Shown here one piece after another: positions 13,091 to 28,750 of a stretch of 64,000 bases of DNA. The notes beneath the pieces are model-generated. The model was not told the origin of the DNA, did not search any database, and worked only from the letters and a program-made list of their open reading frames with translations. The DNA is from Bombus terrestris (taxonomy: Eukaryota; Arthropoda; Insecta; Hymenoptera; Apidae). The position numbers and the translations under genes were made by a program. The stretch is taken from assembly GCF_910591885.1 (NCBI RefSeq), contig NW_025963588.1, positions 1-64,000 of the forward strand, in the 5' to 3' direction. Position 1 is the first letter of the stretch. Each line of letters begins with the position of its first letter.

Positions 13091-16000
13091 ACGTGGGACA
13101 ACGTGGGACACCGTTGGACATCGTTGGACAACGTGGGACATCGTGGGACAACGTGGGACAACGTGGGACAACGTGGGACAACGTGGGACACCGTTGGACA
13201 CCGTGGGACACCGTTGGACACCGTTGGACACCGTGGGACACCGTTGGACACCGTTGGACATCGTTGGACACCGTTGGACACCGTTGGACACCGTTGGACA
13301 CCGTGGGACAACGTGGGACAACGTGGGACAACGTGGCACAACGTGGGACAACGTGGGACAACGTGGGACAACGTGGGACAACGTGGGACAACGTGGGACA
13401 ACGTGGGACAACGTGGGACAACGTGGGACAACGTGGGACCACGTGGGACAACGTGGGACAACGTGGGACAACGTGGGACAACGTGGGACAACGTGGGACA
13501 ACGTGGGACACCGTTGGGCATCGTTGGACACCGTGGGACAACGTGGGACACCGTTGGACAACGTGGGACATCGTTGGACATCGTTGGACATCGTTGGACA
13601 CCGTTGGACACCGTTGGACACCGTTGGACACCGTTGGACACCGTGGGACAACGTGGGACAACGTGGGACAACGTGGGAAACCATGGAACAACGTGGGACA
13701 ACGTGGGACAACGTGGGACAACGTGGGACAACGTGGGACATCGTTGGACATCGTTGGACAACGTGGGACAACGTGGGACAACGTGGGACAACGTGGGACA
13801 ACGTGGGACAACGTGGGACAACGTGGGACACCGTTGGACACCGTGGGACACCGTTGGACACCGTTGGACATCGTTGGACACCGTGGGACAACGTGGGACA
13901 ACGTGGGACAACGTGGGACAACGTGGGACAACGTGGGACAACGTGGGACAACGTGGGACAACGTGGGACAACGTGGGACAACGTGGGACAACGTGGGACA
14001 ACGTGGGACAACGTGGGACACCGTTGGACAACGTGGGACACCGTTGGACATCGTTGGACACCGTGGGACAACGTGGGACAACGTGGGACAACGTGGGACA
14101 CCGTTGGACACCGTTGGACATCGTTGGACATCGTTGGACATCGTGGGACACCGTTGGACATCGTTGGACACCGTTGGACATCGTTGGACACCGTGGGACA
14201 ACGTGGGACAACGTGGGACAACGTGGGACAACGTGGGACAACGTGGGACAACGTGGGACAACGGGGGACACAGTTGGACATCGTTGGACACCGTGGGACA
14301 ACGTGGGACAACGTGGGACAACGTGGGACACCGTTGGACACCGTGGGACACCGTTGGACAACGTGGGACAACGTGGGACAACGTGGGACAACGTGGGACA
14401 ACGTGGGACAACGTGGGACAACGTGGGACAACGTGGGACACCGTTGGGCATCGTTGGACACCGTGGGACAACGTGGGACACCGTTGGACAACGTGGGACA
14501 TCGTTGGACATCGTTGGACATCGTTGGACACCGTTGGACACCGTTGGACACCGTTGGACACCGTTGGACATCGGTGGACATCGTGGGACACCGTTGGACA
14601 CCGTTGGACATCGTTGGACACCGTTGGACACCGTGGGACAACGTGGGACAACGTGGGACACCGTTGGACACCGTGGGACACCGTTGGACAAGGTGGGACA
14701 ACGTGGGACAACGTGGGACAACGTGGGACAACGTGGGACACCGTTGGACACCGTGGGACACCGTTGGACACCGTTGGACATCGTTGGACACCGTGGGACA
14801 ACGTGGGACAACGTGGGAAACCATGGAACAACGTGGGACAACGTGGGACAACGTGGGACAACGTGGGACAACGTGGGACAACGTGGGACAACGTGGGACA
14901 ACGTGGGACAACGTGGGACACCGTTGGACACCGTGGGACACCGTTGGACAACGTGGGACAACGTGGGACAACGTGGGACAACGTGGGACAACGTGGGATA
15001 CCGTTGGACACCGTTGGACATCGTTGGACACCGTGGGACAACGTGGGACAACGTGGGACAACGTGGGACAACGTGGGACAACGTGGGACAACGTGGGACA
15101 ACGTGGGACATCGTGGGACAACGTGGGACAACGTGGGACAACGTGGGACAACGTGGGACACCGTTGGACATCGTTGGACACCGTGGGACAACGTGGGACA
15201 ACGTGGGACAACGTCGGAAACCATGGAACAACGTGGGACAACGTGGGACAACGTGGGACAACGTGGGACAACGTGGGACACCGTTGGACATCGTTGGACA
15301 CCGTGGGACAACGTGGGACACCGTTGGACACCGTGGGACACCGTTGGACAACGTGGGACAACGTGGGACAACGTGGGACAACGTGGGACAACGTGGGACA
15401 ACGTGGGACAACGTGGGACAACGTGGGACAACGTGGGACACCGTTGGACACCGTGGGACACCGTTGGACAACGTGGGACAACGTGGGACAACGTGGGACA
15501 ACGTGGGACAACGTGGGACACCGTTGGACACCGTGGGACACCGTTGGACACCGTTGGACATCGTTGGACACCGTGGGACAACGTGGGACAACGTGGGACA
15601 ACGTGGGAAACCATGGAACAACGTGGGACAACGTGGGACAACGTGGGACAACGTGGGACAACGTGGGACACCGTTGGACATCGTTGGACACCGTGGGACA
15701 ACGTGGGACAACGTGGGACACCGTTGGACACCGTTGGACATCGTTGGACACCGTTGGACACCGTGGGACAACGTGGGACAACGTGGGACAACGTGGGACA
15801 ACGTGGGACAACGTAGGACAACGTGGGACAACGTGGGACACCGTTGGACATCGTTGGACAACGTGGGACATCGTGGGACAACGTGGGACAACGTGGGACA
15901 ACGTGGGACAACGTGGGACACCGTTGGACACCGTGGGACACCGTTGGACACCGTTGGACACCGTGGGACACCGTTGGACACCGTTGGACATCGTTGGACA

Positions 16001-19000
16001 CCGTTGGACACCGTTGGACACCGTTGGACACCGTGGGACAACGTGGGACAACGTGGGACAACGTGGGACAACGTGGGACAACGTGGGACAACGTGGGACA
16101 ACGTGGGACAACGTGGGACAACGTGGGACAACGTGGGACAACGTGGGACAACGTGGGACATCGTTGGACATCGTTGGACATCGTTGGACACCGTTGGACA
16201 CCGTTGGACACCGTTGGACACCGTTGGACACCGTGGGACAACGTGGGACAACGTGGGACAACGTGGGACAACGTGGGACAACGTGGGACACCGTTGGACA
16301 TCGTTGGACAACGTGGGACAACGTGGGACAACGTGGGACAACGTGGGACAACGTGGGACAACGTGGGACAACGTGGGACACCGTTGGACACCGTGGGACA
16401 CCGTTGGACACCGTTGGACATCGTTGGACACCGTGGGACAACGTGGGACAACGTGGGACAACGTGGGACAACGTGGGACAACGTGGGACAACGTGGGACA
16501 ACGTGGGACATCGTGGGACAACGTGGGACAACGTGGGACAACGTGGGACAACGTGGGACAACGTGGGACACCGTTGGACAACGTGGGACACCGTTGGACA
16601 TCGTTGGACACCGTGGGACAACGTGGGACAACGTGGGACAACGTGGGACACCGTTGGACACCGTTGGACATCGTTGGACATCGTTGGACATCGTGGGACA
16701 CCGTTGGACATCGTTGGACACCGTTGGACATCGTTGGACACCGTGGGACAACGTGGGACAACGTGGGACAACGTGGGACAACGTGGGACAACGTGGGACA
16801 ACGTGGGACAACGTGGGACACCGTTGGACATCGTTGGACACCGTGGGACAACGTGGGACAACGTGGGACAACGTGGGACACCGTTGGACACCGTGGGACA
16901 CCGTTGGACAACGTGGGACAACGTGGGACAACGTGGGACAACGTGGGACAACGTGGGACAACGTGGGACAACGTGGGACAACGTGGGACACCGTTGGGCA
17001 TCGTTGGACACCGTGGGACAACGTGGGACACCGTTGGACAACGTGGGACATCGTTGGACATCGTTGGACATCGTTGGACACCGTTGGACACCGTTGGACA
17101 CCGTTGGACACCGTTGGACATCGGTGGACATCGTGGGACACCGTTGGACACCGTTGGACATCGTTGGACACCGTTGGACACCGTGGGACAACGTGGGACA
17201 ACGTGGGACACCGTTGGACACCGTGGGACACCGTTGGACAAGGTGGGACAACGTGGGACAACGTGGGACAACGTGGGACAACGTGGGACACCGTTGGACA
17301 CCGTGGGACACCGCTGGACACCGTTGGACATCGTTGGACACCGTGGGACAACGTGGGACAACGTGGGAAACCATGGAACAACGTGGGACAACGTGGGACA
17401 ACGTGGGACAACGTGGGACAACGTGGGACAACGTGGGACACCGTTGGACATCGTTGGACACCGTGGGACAACGTGGGACAACGTGGGACACCGTTGGACA
17501 CCGTTGGACATCGTTGGACACCGTTGGACACCGTGGGACAACGTGGGACAACGTGGGACAACGTGGGACAACGTGGGACAACGTAGGACAACGTGGGACA
17601 ACGTGGGACACCGTTGGACATCGTTGGACAACGTGGGACATCGTGGGACAACGTGGGACAACGTGGGACAACGTGGGACAACGTGGGACACCGTTGGACA
17701 CCGTGGGACACCGTTGGACACCGTTGGACACCGTGGGACACCGTTGGACACCGTTGGACATCGTTGGACACCGTTGGACACCGTTGGACACCGTTGGACA
17801 CCGTGGGACAACGTGGGACAACGTGGGACAACGTGGGACAACGTGGGACAACGTGGGACAACGTGGGACAACGTGGGACAACGTGGGACAACGTGGGACA
17901 ACGTGGGACAACGTGGGACAACGTGGGACAACGTGGGACCACGTGAGACAACGTGGGACAACGTGGGACAACGTGGGACAACGTGGGACAACGTGGGACA
18001 ACGTGGGACAACGTGGGACAACGTGGGACAACGTGGGACAACGTGGGACAACGTGGGACAACGTGGGACATCGTGGGACAACGTGGGACAACGTGGGACA
18101 ACGTGGGACAACGTGGGACAACGTGGGACACCGTTGGACACCGTTGGACATCGTTGGACACCGTTGGACACCGTGGGACAACGTGGGACAACGTGGGACA
18201 ACGTGGGACAACGTGGGACAACGTAGGACAACGTGGGACAACGTGGGACACCGTTGGACATCGTTGGACAACGTGGGACATCGTGGGACAACGTGGGACA
18301 ACGTGGGACAACGTGGGACAACGTGGGACACCGTTGGACACCGTGGGACACCGTTGGACACCGTTGGACACCGTGGGACACCGTTGGACACCGTTGGACA
18401 TCGTTGGACACCGTTGGACACCGTTGGACACCGTTGGACACCGTGGGACAACGTGGGACAACGTGGGACAACGTGGGACAACGTGGGACAACGTGGGACA
18501 ACGTGGGACAACGTGGGACAACGTGGGACAACGTGGGACAACGTGGGACAACGTGGGACAACGTGGGACAACGTGGGACCACGTGGGACAACGTGGGACA
18601 ACGTGGGACAACGTGGGACAACGTGGGACAACGTGGGACAACGTGGGACAACGTGGGACAACGTGGGACAACGTGGGACATCGTGGGACAACGTGGGACA
18701 ACGTGGGACAACGTGGGACAACGTGGGACAACGTGGGGCAACGTGGGACACCGTTGGACAACGTGGGACACCGTTGGACATCGTTGGACACCGTGGGACA
18801 ACGTGGGACAACGTGGGACAACGTGGGACACCGTTGGACACCGTTGGACATCGTTGGACATCGTTGGACATCGTGGGACACCGTTGGACATCGTTGGACA
18901 CCGTTGGACATCGTTGGACACCGTGGGACAACGTGGGACAGCGTGGGACAACGTGGGACAACGTGGGACAACGTGGGACAACGTGGGACAACGTGGGACA

Positions 19001-19410
19001 CCGTTGGACATCGTTGGACACCGTGGGACAACGTGGGACAACGTGGGACAACGTGGGACACCGTTGGACACCGTGGGACACCGTTGGACAACGTGGGACA
19101 ACGTGGGACAACGTGGGACAACGTGGGACAACGTGGGACAACGTGGGACAACGTGGGACAACGTGGGACACCGTTGGGCATCGTTGGACACCGTGGGACA
19201 ACGTGGGACACCGTTGGACAACGTGGGACATCGTTGGACATCGTTGGACATCGTTGGGCACCGTTGGACACCGTTGGACACCGTTGGACACCGTTGGACA
19301 TCGGTGGACATCGTGGGACACCGTTGGACACCGTTGGACATCGTTGGACACCGTTGGACACCGTGGGACAACGTGGGACAACGTGGGACACCGTTGGACA
19401 CCGTGGGACA

Positions 19411-20330
19411 CCGTTGGACAAGGTGGGACAACGTGGGACAACGTGGGACAACGTGGGACAACGTGGGACACCGTTGGACACCGTGGGACACCGTTGGACA
19501 CCGTTGGACATCGTTGGACACCGTGGGACAACGTGGGACAACGTGGGAAACCATGGAACAACGTGGGACAACGTGGGACAACGTGGGACAACGTGGGACA
19601 ACGTGGGACACCGTTGGACACCGTTGGACAACGTGGGACAACGTGGGACAACGTGGGACAACGTGGGACACCGTTGGACACCGTGGGACACCGTTGGACA
19701 AGGTGGGACAACGTGGGACAACGTGGGACAACGTGGGACAACGTGGGACACCGTTGGACACCGTGGGACACCGTTGGACACCGTTGGACATCGTTGGACA
19801 CCGTGGGACAACGTGGGACAACGTGGGAAACCATGGAACAACGTGGGACAACGTGGGACAACGTGGGACAACGTGGGACAACGTGGGACACCGTTGGACA
19901 CCGTTGGACAACGTGGGACAACGTGGGACAACGTGGGACAACGTGGGACACCGTGGGACACCGTGGGACACCGTTGGACAAGGTGGGACAACGTGGGACA
20001 ACGTGGGACAACGTGGGACAACGTGGGACACCGTTGGACACCGTGGGACACCGTTGGACACCGTTGGACATCGTTGGACACCGTGGGACAACGTGGGACA
20101 ACGTGGGAAACCATGGAACAACGTGGGACAACGTGGGACAACGTGGGACAACGTGGGACAACGTGGGACAACGTGGGACACCGTTGGACATCGTTGGACA
20201 CCGTGGGACAACGTGGGACAACGTGGGACACCGTTGGACACCGTTGGACATCGTTGGACACCGTTGGACACCGTGGGACAACGTGGGACAACGTGGGACA
20301 ACGTGGGACAACGTGGGACAACGTAGGACA
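19411..20330. repeat. Triple 280-bp tandem repeat ending in an ACGTAGG unit
   Basis: AGGTGGG at 19421, 19701 and 19981 alternates with CCATGG at 19551, 19831 and 20111; both series step by exactly 280 bp. The last CCATGG is 210 bp before ACGTAGG at 20321. The three copies differ by isolated substitutions, such as CCGTGGG replacing CCGTTGG near 19951. The same 280-bp period appears in 22,841-23,401 (three CCATGG), while in 20,811-21,301 one interval is 210 instead of 280, a loss of seven units. Confidence 0.88.
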
Positions 20331-20530
20331 ACGTGGGACAACGTGGGACACCGTTGGACATCGTTGGACATCGTTGGACACCGTGGGACAACGTGGGACA
20401 ACGTGGGACAACGTGGGACACCGTTGGACACCGTTGGACATCGTTGGACATCGTTGGACATCGTGGGACACCGTTGGACATCGTTGGACACCGTTGGACA
20501 TCGTTGGACACCGTGGGACAACGTGGGACA

Positions 20531-21520
20531 GCGTGGGACAACGTGGGACAACGTGGGACAACGTGGGACAACGTGGGACAACGTGGGACACCGTTGGACA
20601 TCGTTGGACACCGTGGGACAACGTGGGACAACGTGGGACAACGTGGGACACCGTTGGACACCGTGGGACACCGTTGGACAACGTGGGACAACGTGGGACA
20701 ACGTGGGACAACGTGGGACAACGTGGGACAACGTGGGACAACGTGGGACACCGTTGGACACCGTTGGACATCGTTGGACACCGTGGGACAACGTGGGACA
20801 ACGTGGGAAACCATGGAACAACGTGGGACAACGTGGGACAACGTGGGACAACGTGGGACAATGTGGGACACCGTTGGACACCGTTGGACAACGTGGGACA
20901 ACGTGGGACAACGTGGGACAACGTGGGACACCGTTGGACACCGTGGGACACCGTTGGACAAGGTGGGACAACGTGGGACAACGTGGGACAACGTGGGACA
21001 ACGTGGGACAACGTGGGAAACCATGGAACAACGTGGGACAACGTGGGACAACGTGGGACAACGTGGGACAACGTGGGACACCGTTGGACACCGTTGGACA
21101 ACGTGGGACAACGTGGGACAACGTGGGACAACGTGGGACACCGTTGGACACCGTGGGACACCGTTGGACAAGGTGGGACAACGTGGGACAACGTGGGACA
21201 ACGTGGGACAACGTGGGACACCGTTGGACACCGTGGGACACCGTTGGACACCGTTGGACATCGTTGGACACCGTGGGACAACGTGGGACAACGTGGGAAA
21301 CCATGGAACAACGTGGGACAACGTGGGACAACGTGGGACAACGTGGGACAACGTGGGACAACGTGGGACACCGTTGGACATCGTTGGACACCGTGGGACA
21401 ACGTGGGACAACGTGGGACACCGTTGGACACCGTTGGACATCGTTGGACACCGTTGGACACCGTGGGACAACGTGGGACAACGTGGGACAACGTGGGACA
21501 ACGTGGGACAACGTAGGACA
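20531..21520. repeat. Left copy of a 2.03-kb-offset duplication
   Basis: Rare variants GCGTGGG (20531), CCATGG (20811), ATGTGGG (20861) and AGGTGGG (20961) recur at 22561, 22841, 22891 and 22991, each offset by exactly 2,030 bp. After that point the right copy carries 70 bp more: ACGTAGG at 21511 matches 23611 with an offset of 2,100. A related GCGTGGG unit at 18941 marks an older, more rearranged relative. Confidence 0.87.
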
Positions 21521-22560
21521 ACGTGGGACAACGTGGGACACCGTTGGACATCGTTGGACAACGTGGGACATCGTGGGACAACGTGGGACAACGTGGGACA
21601 ACGTGGGACAACGTGGGACACCGTTGGACACCGTGGGACACCGTTGGACAAGGTGGGACAACGTGGGACAACGTGGGACAACGTGGGACAACGTGGGACA
21701 CCGTTGGACACCGTGGGACACCGTTGGACACCGTTGGACATCGTGGGACACCGTTGGACATCGTTGGACAACGTGGGACATCGTGGGACAACGTGGGACA
21801 ACGTGGGACAACGTGGGACAACGTGGGACACCGTTGGACACCGTGGGACACCGTTGGACACCGTTGGACACCGTGGGACACCGTTGGACACCGTTGGACA
21901 TCGTTGGACACCGTTGGACACCGTTGGACACCGTTGGACACCGTGGGACAACGTGGGACAACGTGGGACAACGTGGGACAACGTGGGACAACGTGGGACA
22001 ACGTGGGACAACGTGGGACAACGTGGGACAACGTGGGACAACGTGGGACAACGTGGGACAACGTGGGACAACGTGGGACCACGTGGGACAACGTGGGACA
22101 ACGTGGGACAACGTGGGACAACGTGGGACAACGTGGGACAACGTGGGACAACGTGGGACACCGTTGGACACCGTGGGACAACGTGGGACACCGTTGGACA
22201 TCGTTGGACACCGTGGGACAACGTGGGACAACGTGGGACAACGTGGGACAACGTGGGACAACGTGGGACAACGTGGGACAACGTGGGACAACGTGGGACA
22301 TCGTGGGACAACGTGGGACAACGTGGGACAACGTGGGACAACGTGGGACAACGTGGGACAACGTGGGACACCGTTGGACAACGTGGGACACCGTTGGACA
22401 TCGTTGGACACCGTGGGACAACGTGGGACAACGTGGGACAACGTGGGACACCGTTGGACACCGTTGGACATCGTTGGACATCGTTGGACATCGTGGGACA
22501 CCGTTGGACATCGTTGGACACCGTTGGACATCGTTGGACACCGTGGGACAACGTGGGACA

Positions 22561-23620
22561 GCGTGGGACAACGTGGGACAACGTGGGACAACGTGGGACA
22601 ACGTGGGACAACGTGGGACACCGTTGGACATCGTTGGACACCGTGGGACAACGTGGGACAACGTGGGACAACGTGGGACACCGTTGGACACCGTGGGACA
22701 CCGTTGGACAACGTGGGACAACGTGGGACAACGTGGGACAACGTGGGACAACGTGGGACAACGTGGGACAACGTGGGACACCGTTGGACACCGTTGGACA
22801 TCGTTGGACACCGTGGGACAACGTGGGACAACGTGGGAAACCATGGAACAACGTGGGACAACGTGGGACAACGTGGGACAACGTGGGACAATGTGGGACA
22901 CCGTTGGACACCGTTGGACAACGTGGGACAACGTGGGACAACGTGGGACAACGTGGGACACCGTTGGACACCGTGGGACACCGTTGGACAAGGTGGGACA
23001 ACGTGGGACAACGTGGGACAACGTGGGACAACGTGGGACACCGTTGGACACCGTGGGACACCGTTGGACACCGTTGGACATCGTTGGACACCGTGGGACA
23101 ACGTGGGACAACGTGGGAAACCATGGAACAACGTGGGACAACGTGGGACAACGTGGGACAACGTGGGACAACGTGGGACACCGTTGGACACCGTTGGACA
23201 ACGTGGGACAACGTGGGACAACGTGGGACAACGTGGGACACCGTTGGACACCGTGGGACACCGTTGGACAAGGTGGGACAACGTGGGACAACGTGGGACA
23301 ACGTGGGACAACGTGGGACACCGTTGGACACCGTGGGACACCGTTGGACACCGTTGGACATCGTTGGACACCGTGGGACAACGTGGGACAACGTGGGAAA
23401 CCATGGAACAACGTGGGACAACGTGGGACAACGTGGGACAACGTGGGACAACGTGGGACAACGTGGGACACCGTTGGACATCGTTGGACACCGTGGGACA
23501 ACGTGGGACAACGTGGGACACCGTTGGACACCGTTGGACATCGTTGGACACCGTTGGACACCGTGGGACAACGTGGGACAACGTGGGACAACGTGGGACA
23601 ACGTGGGACAACGTAGGACA
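22561..23620. repeat. Right copy of the 2.03-kb-offset duplication
   Basis: Partner of 20,531-21,520. It has three CCATGG copies at 22841, 23121 and 23401 in a clean 280-bp ladder, where the left copy has intervals of 210 and 280. It shares the CpG-losing ATGTGGG unit (22891), showing that this transition predates the duplication. Confidence 0.87.
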
Positions 23621-26600
23621 ACGTGGGACAACGTGGGACACCGTTGGACATCGTTGGACAACGTGGGACATCGTGGGACAACGTGGGACAACGTGGGACA
23701 ACGTGGGACAACGTGGGACACCGTTGGACACCGTGGGACACCGTTGGACACCGTTGGACACCGTGGGACAACGTGGGACAACGTGGGACAACGTGGGACA
23801 ACGTGGGACAACGTGGGACAACGTGGGACAACGTGGGACAACGTGGGACAACGTGGGACAACGTGGGACAACGTGGGACAACGTGGGACAACGTGGGACC
23901 ACGTGGGACAACGTGGGACAACGTGGGACAACGTGGGACAACGTGGGACAACGTGGGACAACGTGGGACAACGTGGGACACCGTTGGACACCGTGGGACA
24001 ACGTGGGACACCGTTGGACATCGTTGGACACCGTGGGACAACGTGGGACAACGTGGGACAACGTGGGACAACGTGGGACAACGTGGGACACCGTTGGACA
24101 CCGTGGGACACCGTTGGACACCGTTGGACATCGTTGGACACCGTGGGACAACGTGGGACAACGTGGGAAACCATGGAACAACGTGGGACAACGTGGGACA
24201 ACGTGGGACAACGTGGGACAACGTGGGACAACGTGGGACAACGTGGGACACCGTTGGACACCGTTGGACAACGTGGGACAACGTGGGACAACGTGGGACA
24301 ACGTGGGACACCGTTGGACACCGTGGGACACCGTTGGACAAGGTGGGACAACGTGGGACAACGTGGGACAACGTGGGACAACGTGGGACACCGTTGGACA
24401 CCGTGGGACACCGTTGGACACCGTTGGACATCGTTGGACACCGTGGGACAACGTGGGACAACGTGGGAAACCATGGAACAACGTGGGACAACGTGGGACA
24501 ACGTGGGACAACGTGGGACAACGTGGGACACCGTTGGACACCGTTGGACAACGTGGGACAACGTGGGACAACGTGGGACAACGTGGGACACCGTTGGACA
24601 CCGTGGGACACCGTTGGACAACGTGGGACAACGTGGGACAACGTGGGACAACGTGGGACAACGTGGGACACCGTTGGACACCGTGGGACAACGTGGGACA
24701 ACGTGGGACAACGTGGGACAACGTGGGACAACGTGGGACAACGTGGGACATCGTGGGACAACGTGGGACAACGTGGGACAACGTGGGACAACGTGGGACA
24801 CCGTTGGACATCGTTGGACACCGTGGGACAACGTTGGACATCGTTGGACACCGTGGGACAACGTGGGACAACGTGGGACAACGTGGGACAACGTGGGACA
24901 ACGTGGGACAACGTGGGACACCGTTGGGCATCGTTGGACACCGTGGGACAACGTGGGACACCGTTGGACAACGTGGGACATCGTTGGACATCGTTGGACA
25001 TCGTTGGACACCGTTGGACACCGTTGGACACCGTTGGACACCGTTGGACATCGGTGGACATTGTGGGACAACGTGGGACAACGTGGGAAACCATGGAACA
25101 ACGTGGGACAACGTGGGACAACGTGGGACAACGTGGGACAACGTGGGACAACGTGGGACAACGTGGGACACCGTTGGACACCGTGGGACACCGTTGGACA
25201 AGGTGGGACAACGTGGGACAACGTGGGACAACGTGGGACAACGTGGGACACCGTTGGACACCGTGGGACACCGTTGGACACCGTTGGACATCGTTGGACA
25301 CCGTGGGACAACGTGGGACAACGTGGGAAACCATGGAACAACGTGGGACAACGTGGGACAACGTGGGACAACGTGGGACACCGTTGGACACCGTTGGACA
25401 ACGTGGGACAACGTGGGACAACGTGGGACAACGTGGGACACCGTTGGACACCGTGGGACACCGTTGGACAACGTGGGACAACGTGGGACAACGTGGGACA
25501 ACGTGGGACAACGTGGGACAACGTGGGACAACGTGGGACATCGTGGGACAACGTGGGACAACGTGGGACAACGTGGGACAACGTGGGACACCGTTGGACA
25601 TCGTTGGACACCGTGGGACAACGTTGGACATCGTTGGACACCGTGGGACAACGTGGGACAACGTGGGACAACGTGGGACAACGTGGGACAACGTGGGACA
25701 ACGTGGGACAACGTGGGACATCGTGGGACAACGTGGGACAACGTGGGACAACGTGGGACAACGTGGGACAACGTGGGACACCGTTGGACAACGTGGGACA
25801 CCGTTGGACATCGTTGGACATCGTTGGACATCGTGGGACACCGTTGGACATCGTTGGACACCGTTGGACATCGTTGGACACCGTGGGACAACGTGGGACA
25901 ACGTGGGACAACGTGGGACAACGTGGGACAACGTGGGACAACGTGGGACAACGTGGGACAACGTGGGACATCGTGGGACAACGTGGGACAACGTGGGACA
26001 ACGTGGGACAACGTGGGACACCGTTGGACATCGTTGGACACCGTGGGACAACGTTGGACATCGTTGGACACCGTGGGACAACGTGGGACAACGTGGGACA
26101 ACGTGGGACAACGTGGGACAACGTGGGACAACGTGGGACAACGTGGGACATCGTGGGACAACGTGGGACAACGTGGGACAACGTGGGACAACGTGGGACA
26201 ACGTGGGACACCGTTGGACAACGTGGGACACCGTTGGACATCGTTGGACACCGTGGGACAACGTGGGACAACGTGGGACAACGTGGGACACCGTTGGACA
26301 CCGTTGGACATCGTTGGACATCGTTGGACATCGTGGGACAACGTGGGACAACGTGGGACAACGTGGGACAACGTGGGACAACGTGGGACAACGTGGGACA
26401 ACGTGGGACATCGTGGGACAACGTGGGACAACGTGGGACAACGTGGGAGAACGTGGGACAACGTGGGACACCGTTGGACACCGTGGGACACCGTTGGACA
26501 CCGTTGGACATCGTTGGACACCGTGGGACAACGTGGGACAACGTGGGACAACGTGGGAAACCATGGAACAACGTGGGACAACGTGGGACAACGTGGGACA

Positions 26601-26690
26601 ACGTGGGACAACGTGGGACACCGTTGGACATCGTGGGACAACGTGGGACAACGTGGGACAACGTGGGACAACGTGGGACAACGTAGGACA
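23621..26690. repeat. Mosaic segment with ACGTTGG landmarks
   Basis: This segment lies between ACGTAGG units at 23611 and 26681. CCATGG copies are at 24171, 24471, 25091, 25331 and 26561. The otherwise rare unit ACAACGTTGG occurs at 24831, 25621 and 26051, each preceded by CCGTTGG, TCGTTGG, CCGTGGG and followed by TCGTTGG, CCGTGGG. These three mark a local module repeated at 790 and 430 bp. A GGGAGA change near 26451 is unique in the window as far as I can see. Confidence 0.75.
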
Positions 26691-28380
26691 ACGTGGGACA
26701 ACGTGGGACACCGTTGGACATCGTTGGACAACGTGGGACATCGTTGGACAACGTGGGACAACGTGGGACAACGTGGGACAACGTGGGACAACGTGGGACA
26801 CCGTTGGACACCGTGGGACACCGTTGGACACCGTTGGACACCGTGGGACACCGTTGGACACCGTTGGACATCGTTGGACACCGTTGGACACCGTTGGACA
26901 CCGTTGGACACCGTGGGACAACGTGGGACAACGTGGGACAACGTGGGACAACGTGGGACAACGTGGGACAACGTGGGACAACGTGGGACAACGTGGGACA
27001 ACGTGGGACAACGTGGGACAACGTGGGACAACGTGGGACAACGTGGGACCACGTGGGACAACGTGGGACAACGTGGGACAACGTGGGACAACGTGGGACA
27101 ACGTGGGACAACGTGGGACACCGTTGGGCATCGTTGGACACCGTGGGACAACGTGGGACACCGTTGGACAACGTGGGACATCGTTGGACATCGTTGGACA
27201 TCGTTGGACACCGTTGGACACCGTTGGACACCGTTGGACACCGTTGGACACCGTGGGACAACGTGGGACAACGTGGGACAACGTGGGAAACCATGGAACA
27301 ACGTGGGACAACGTGGGACAACGTGGGACAACGTGGGACAACGTGGGACACCGTTGGACATCGTTGGACAACGTGGGACAACGTGGGACAACGTGGGACA
27401 ACGTGGGACAACGTGGGACAACGTGGGACAACGTGGGACACCGTTGGACACCGTGGGACACCGTTGGACACCGTTGGACATCGTTGGACACCGTGGGACA
27501 ACGTGGGACAACGTGGGACAACGTGGGACAACGTGGGACAACGTGGGACAACGTGGGACAACGTGGGACATCGTGGGACAACGTGGGACAACGTGGGACA
27601 ACGTGGGACAACGTGGGACAACGTGGGACACCGTTGGACAACGTGGGACACCGTTGGACATCGTTGGACACCGTGGGACAACGTGGGACAACGTGGGACA
27701 ACGTGGGACACCGTTGGACACCGTTGGACATCGTTGGACATCGTTGGACATCGTGGGACACCGTTGGACATCGTTGGACACCGTTGGACATCGTTGGACA
27801 CCGTGGGACAACGTGGGACAACGTGGGACAACGTGGGACAACGTGGGACAACGTGGGACAACGTGGGACAACGTGGGACAACGTGGGACATCGTGGGACA
27901 ACGTGGGACAACGTGGGGCAACGTGGGACAACGTGGGACACCGTTGGACATCGTTGGACACCGTGGGACAACGTGGGACAACGTGGGACAACGTGGGAAA
28001 CCATGGAACAACGTGGGACAACGTGGGACAACGTGGGACAACGTGGGACAACGTGGGACACCGTTGGACATCGTTGGACACCGTGGGACAACGTGGGACA
28101 ACGTGGGACAACGTGGGACACCGTTGGACACCGTGGGACACCGTTGGACAACGTGGGACAACGTGGGACAACGTGGGACAACGTGGGACAACGTGGGACA
28201 ACGTGGGACAACGTGGGACAACGTGGGACAACGTGGGACACCGTTGGACACCGTGGGACACCGTTGGACAACGTGGGACAACGTGGGACAACGTGGGACA
28301 ACGTGGGACAACGTGGGACACCGTTGGACACCGTGGGACACCGTTGGACACCGTTGGACATCGTTGGACACCGTGGGACA

Positions 28381-28750
28381 ACGTGGGACAACGTGGAACA
28401 ACGTGGGAAACCATGGAACAACGTGGGACAACGTGGGACAACGTGGGACAACGTGGGACAACGTGGGACACCGTTGGACATCGTTGGACACCGTGGGACA
28501 ACGTGGGACAACGTGGGACACCGTTGGACACCGTTGGACATCGTTGGACACCGTTGGACACCGTGGGACAACGTGGGACAACGTGGGACATCGTTGGACA
28601 TCGTTGGACATCGTGGGACACCGTTGGACATCGTTGGACACCGTTGGACATCGTGGGACACCGTTGGACACCGTTGGACATCGTTGGACACCGTGGGACA
28701 ACGTGGGACAACGTGGAACAACGTGGGAAACCATGGAACAACGTGGGACA
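28381..28750. repeat. 320-bp tandem duplication (pair 1)
   Basis: The rare variant ACGTGGAACA occurs at 28391 and 28711, each followed 20 bp later by CCATGG at 28411 and 28731. The step is exactly 320 bp. The block between contains a TCGTTGG-rich stretch (28,591-28,680) unlike most neighbours. Confidence 0.78.
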
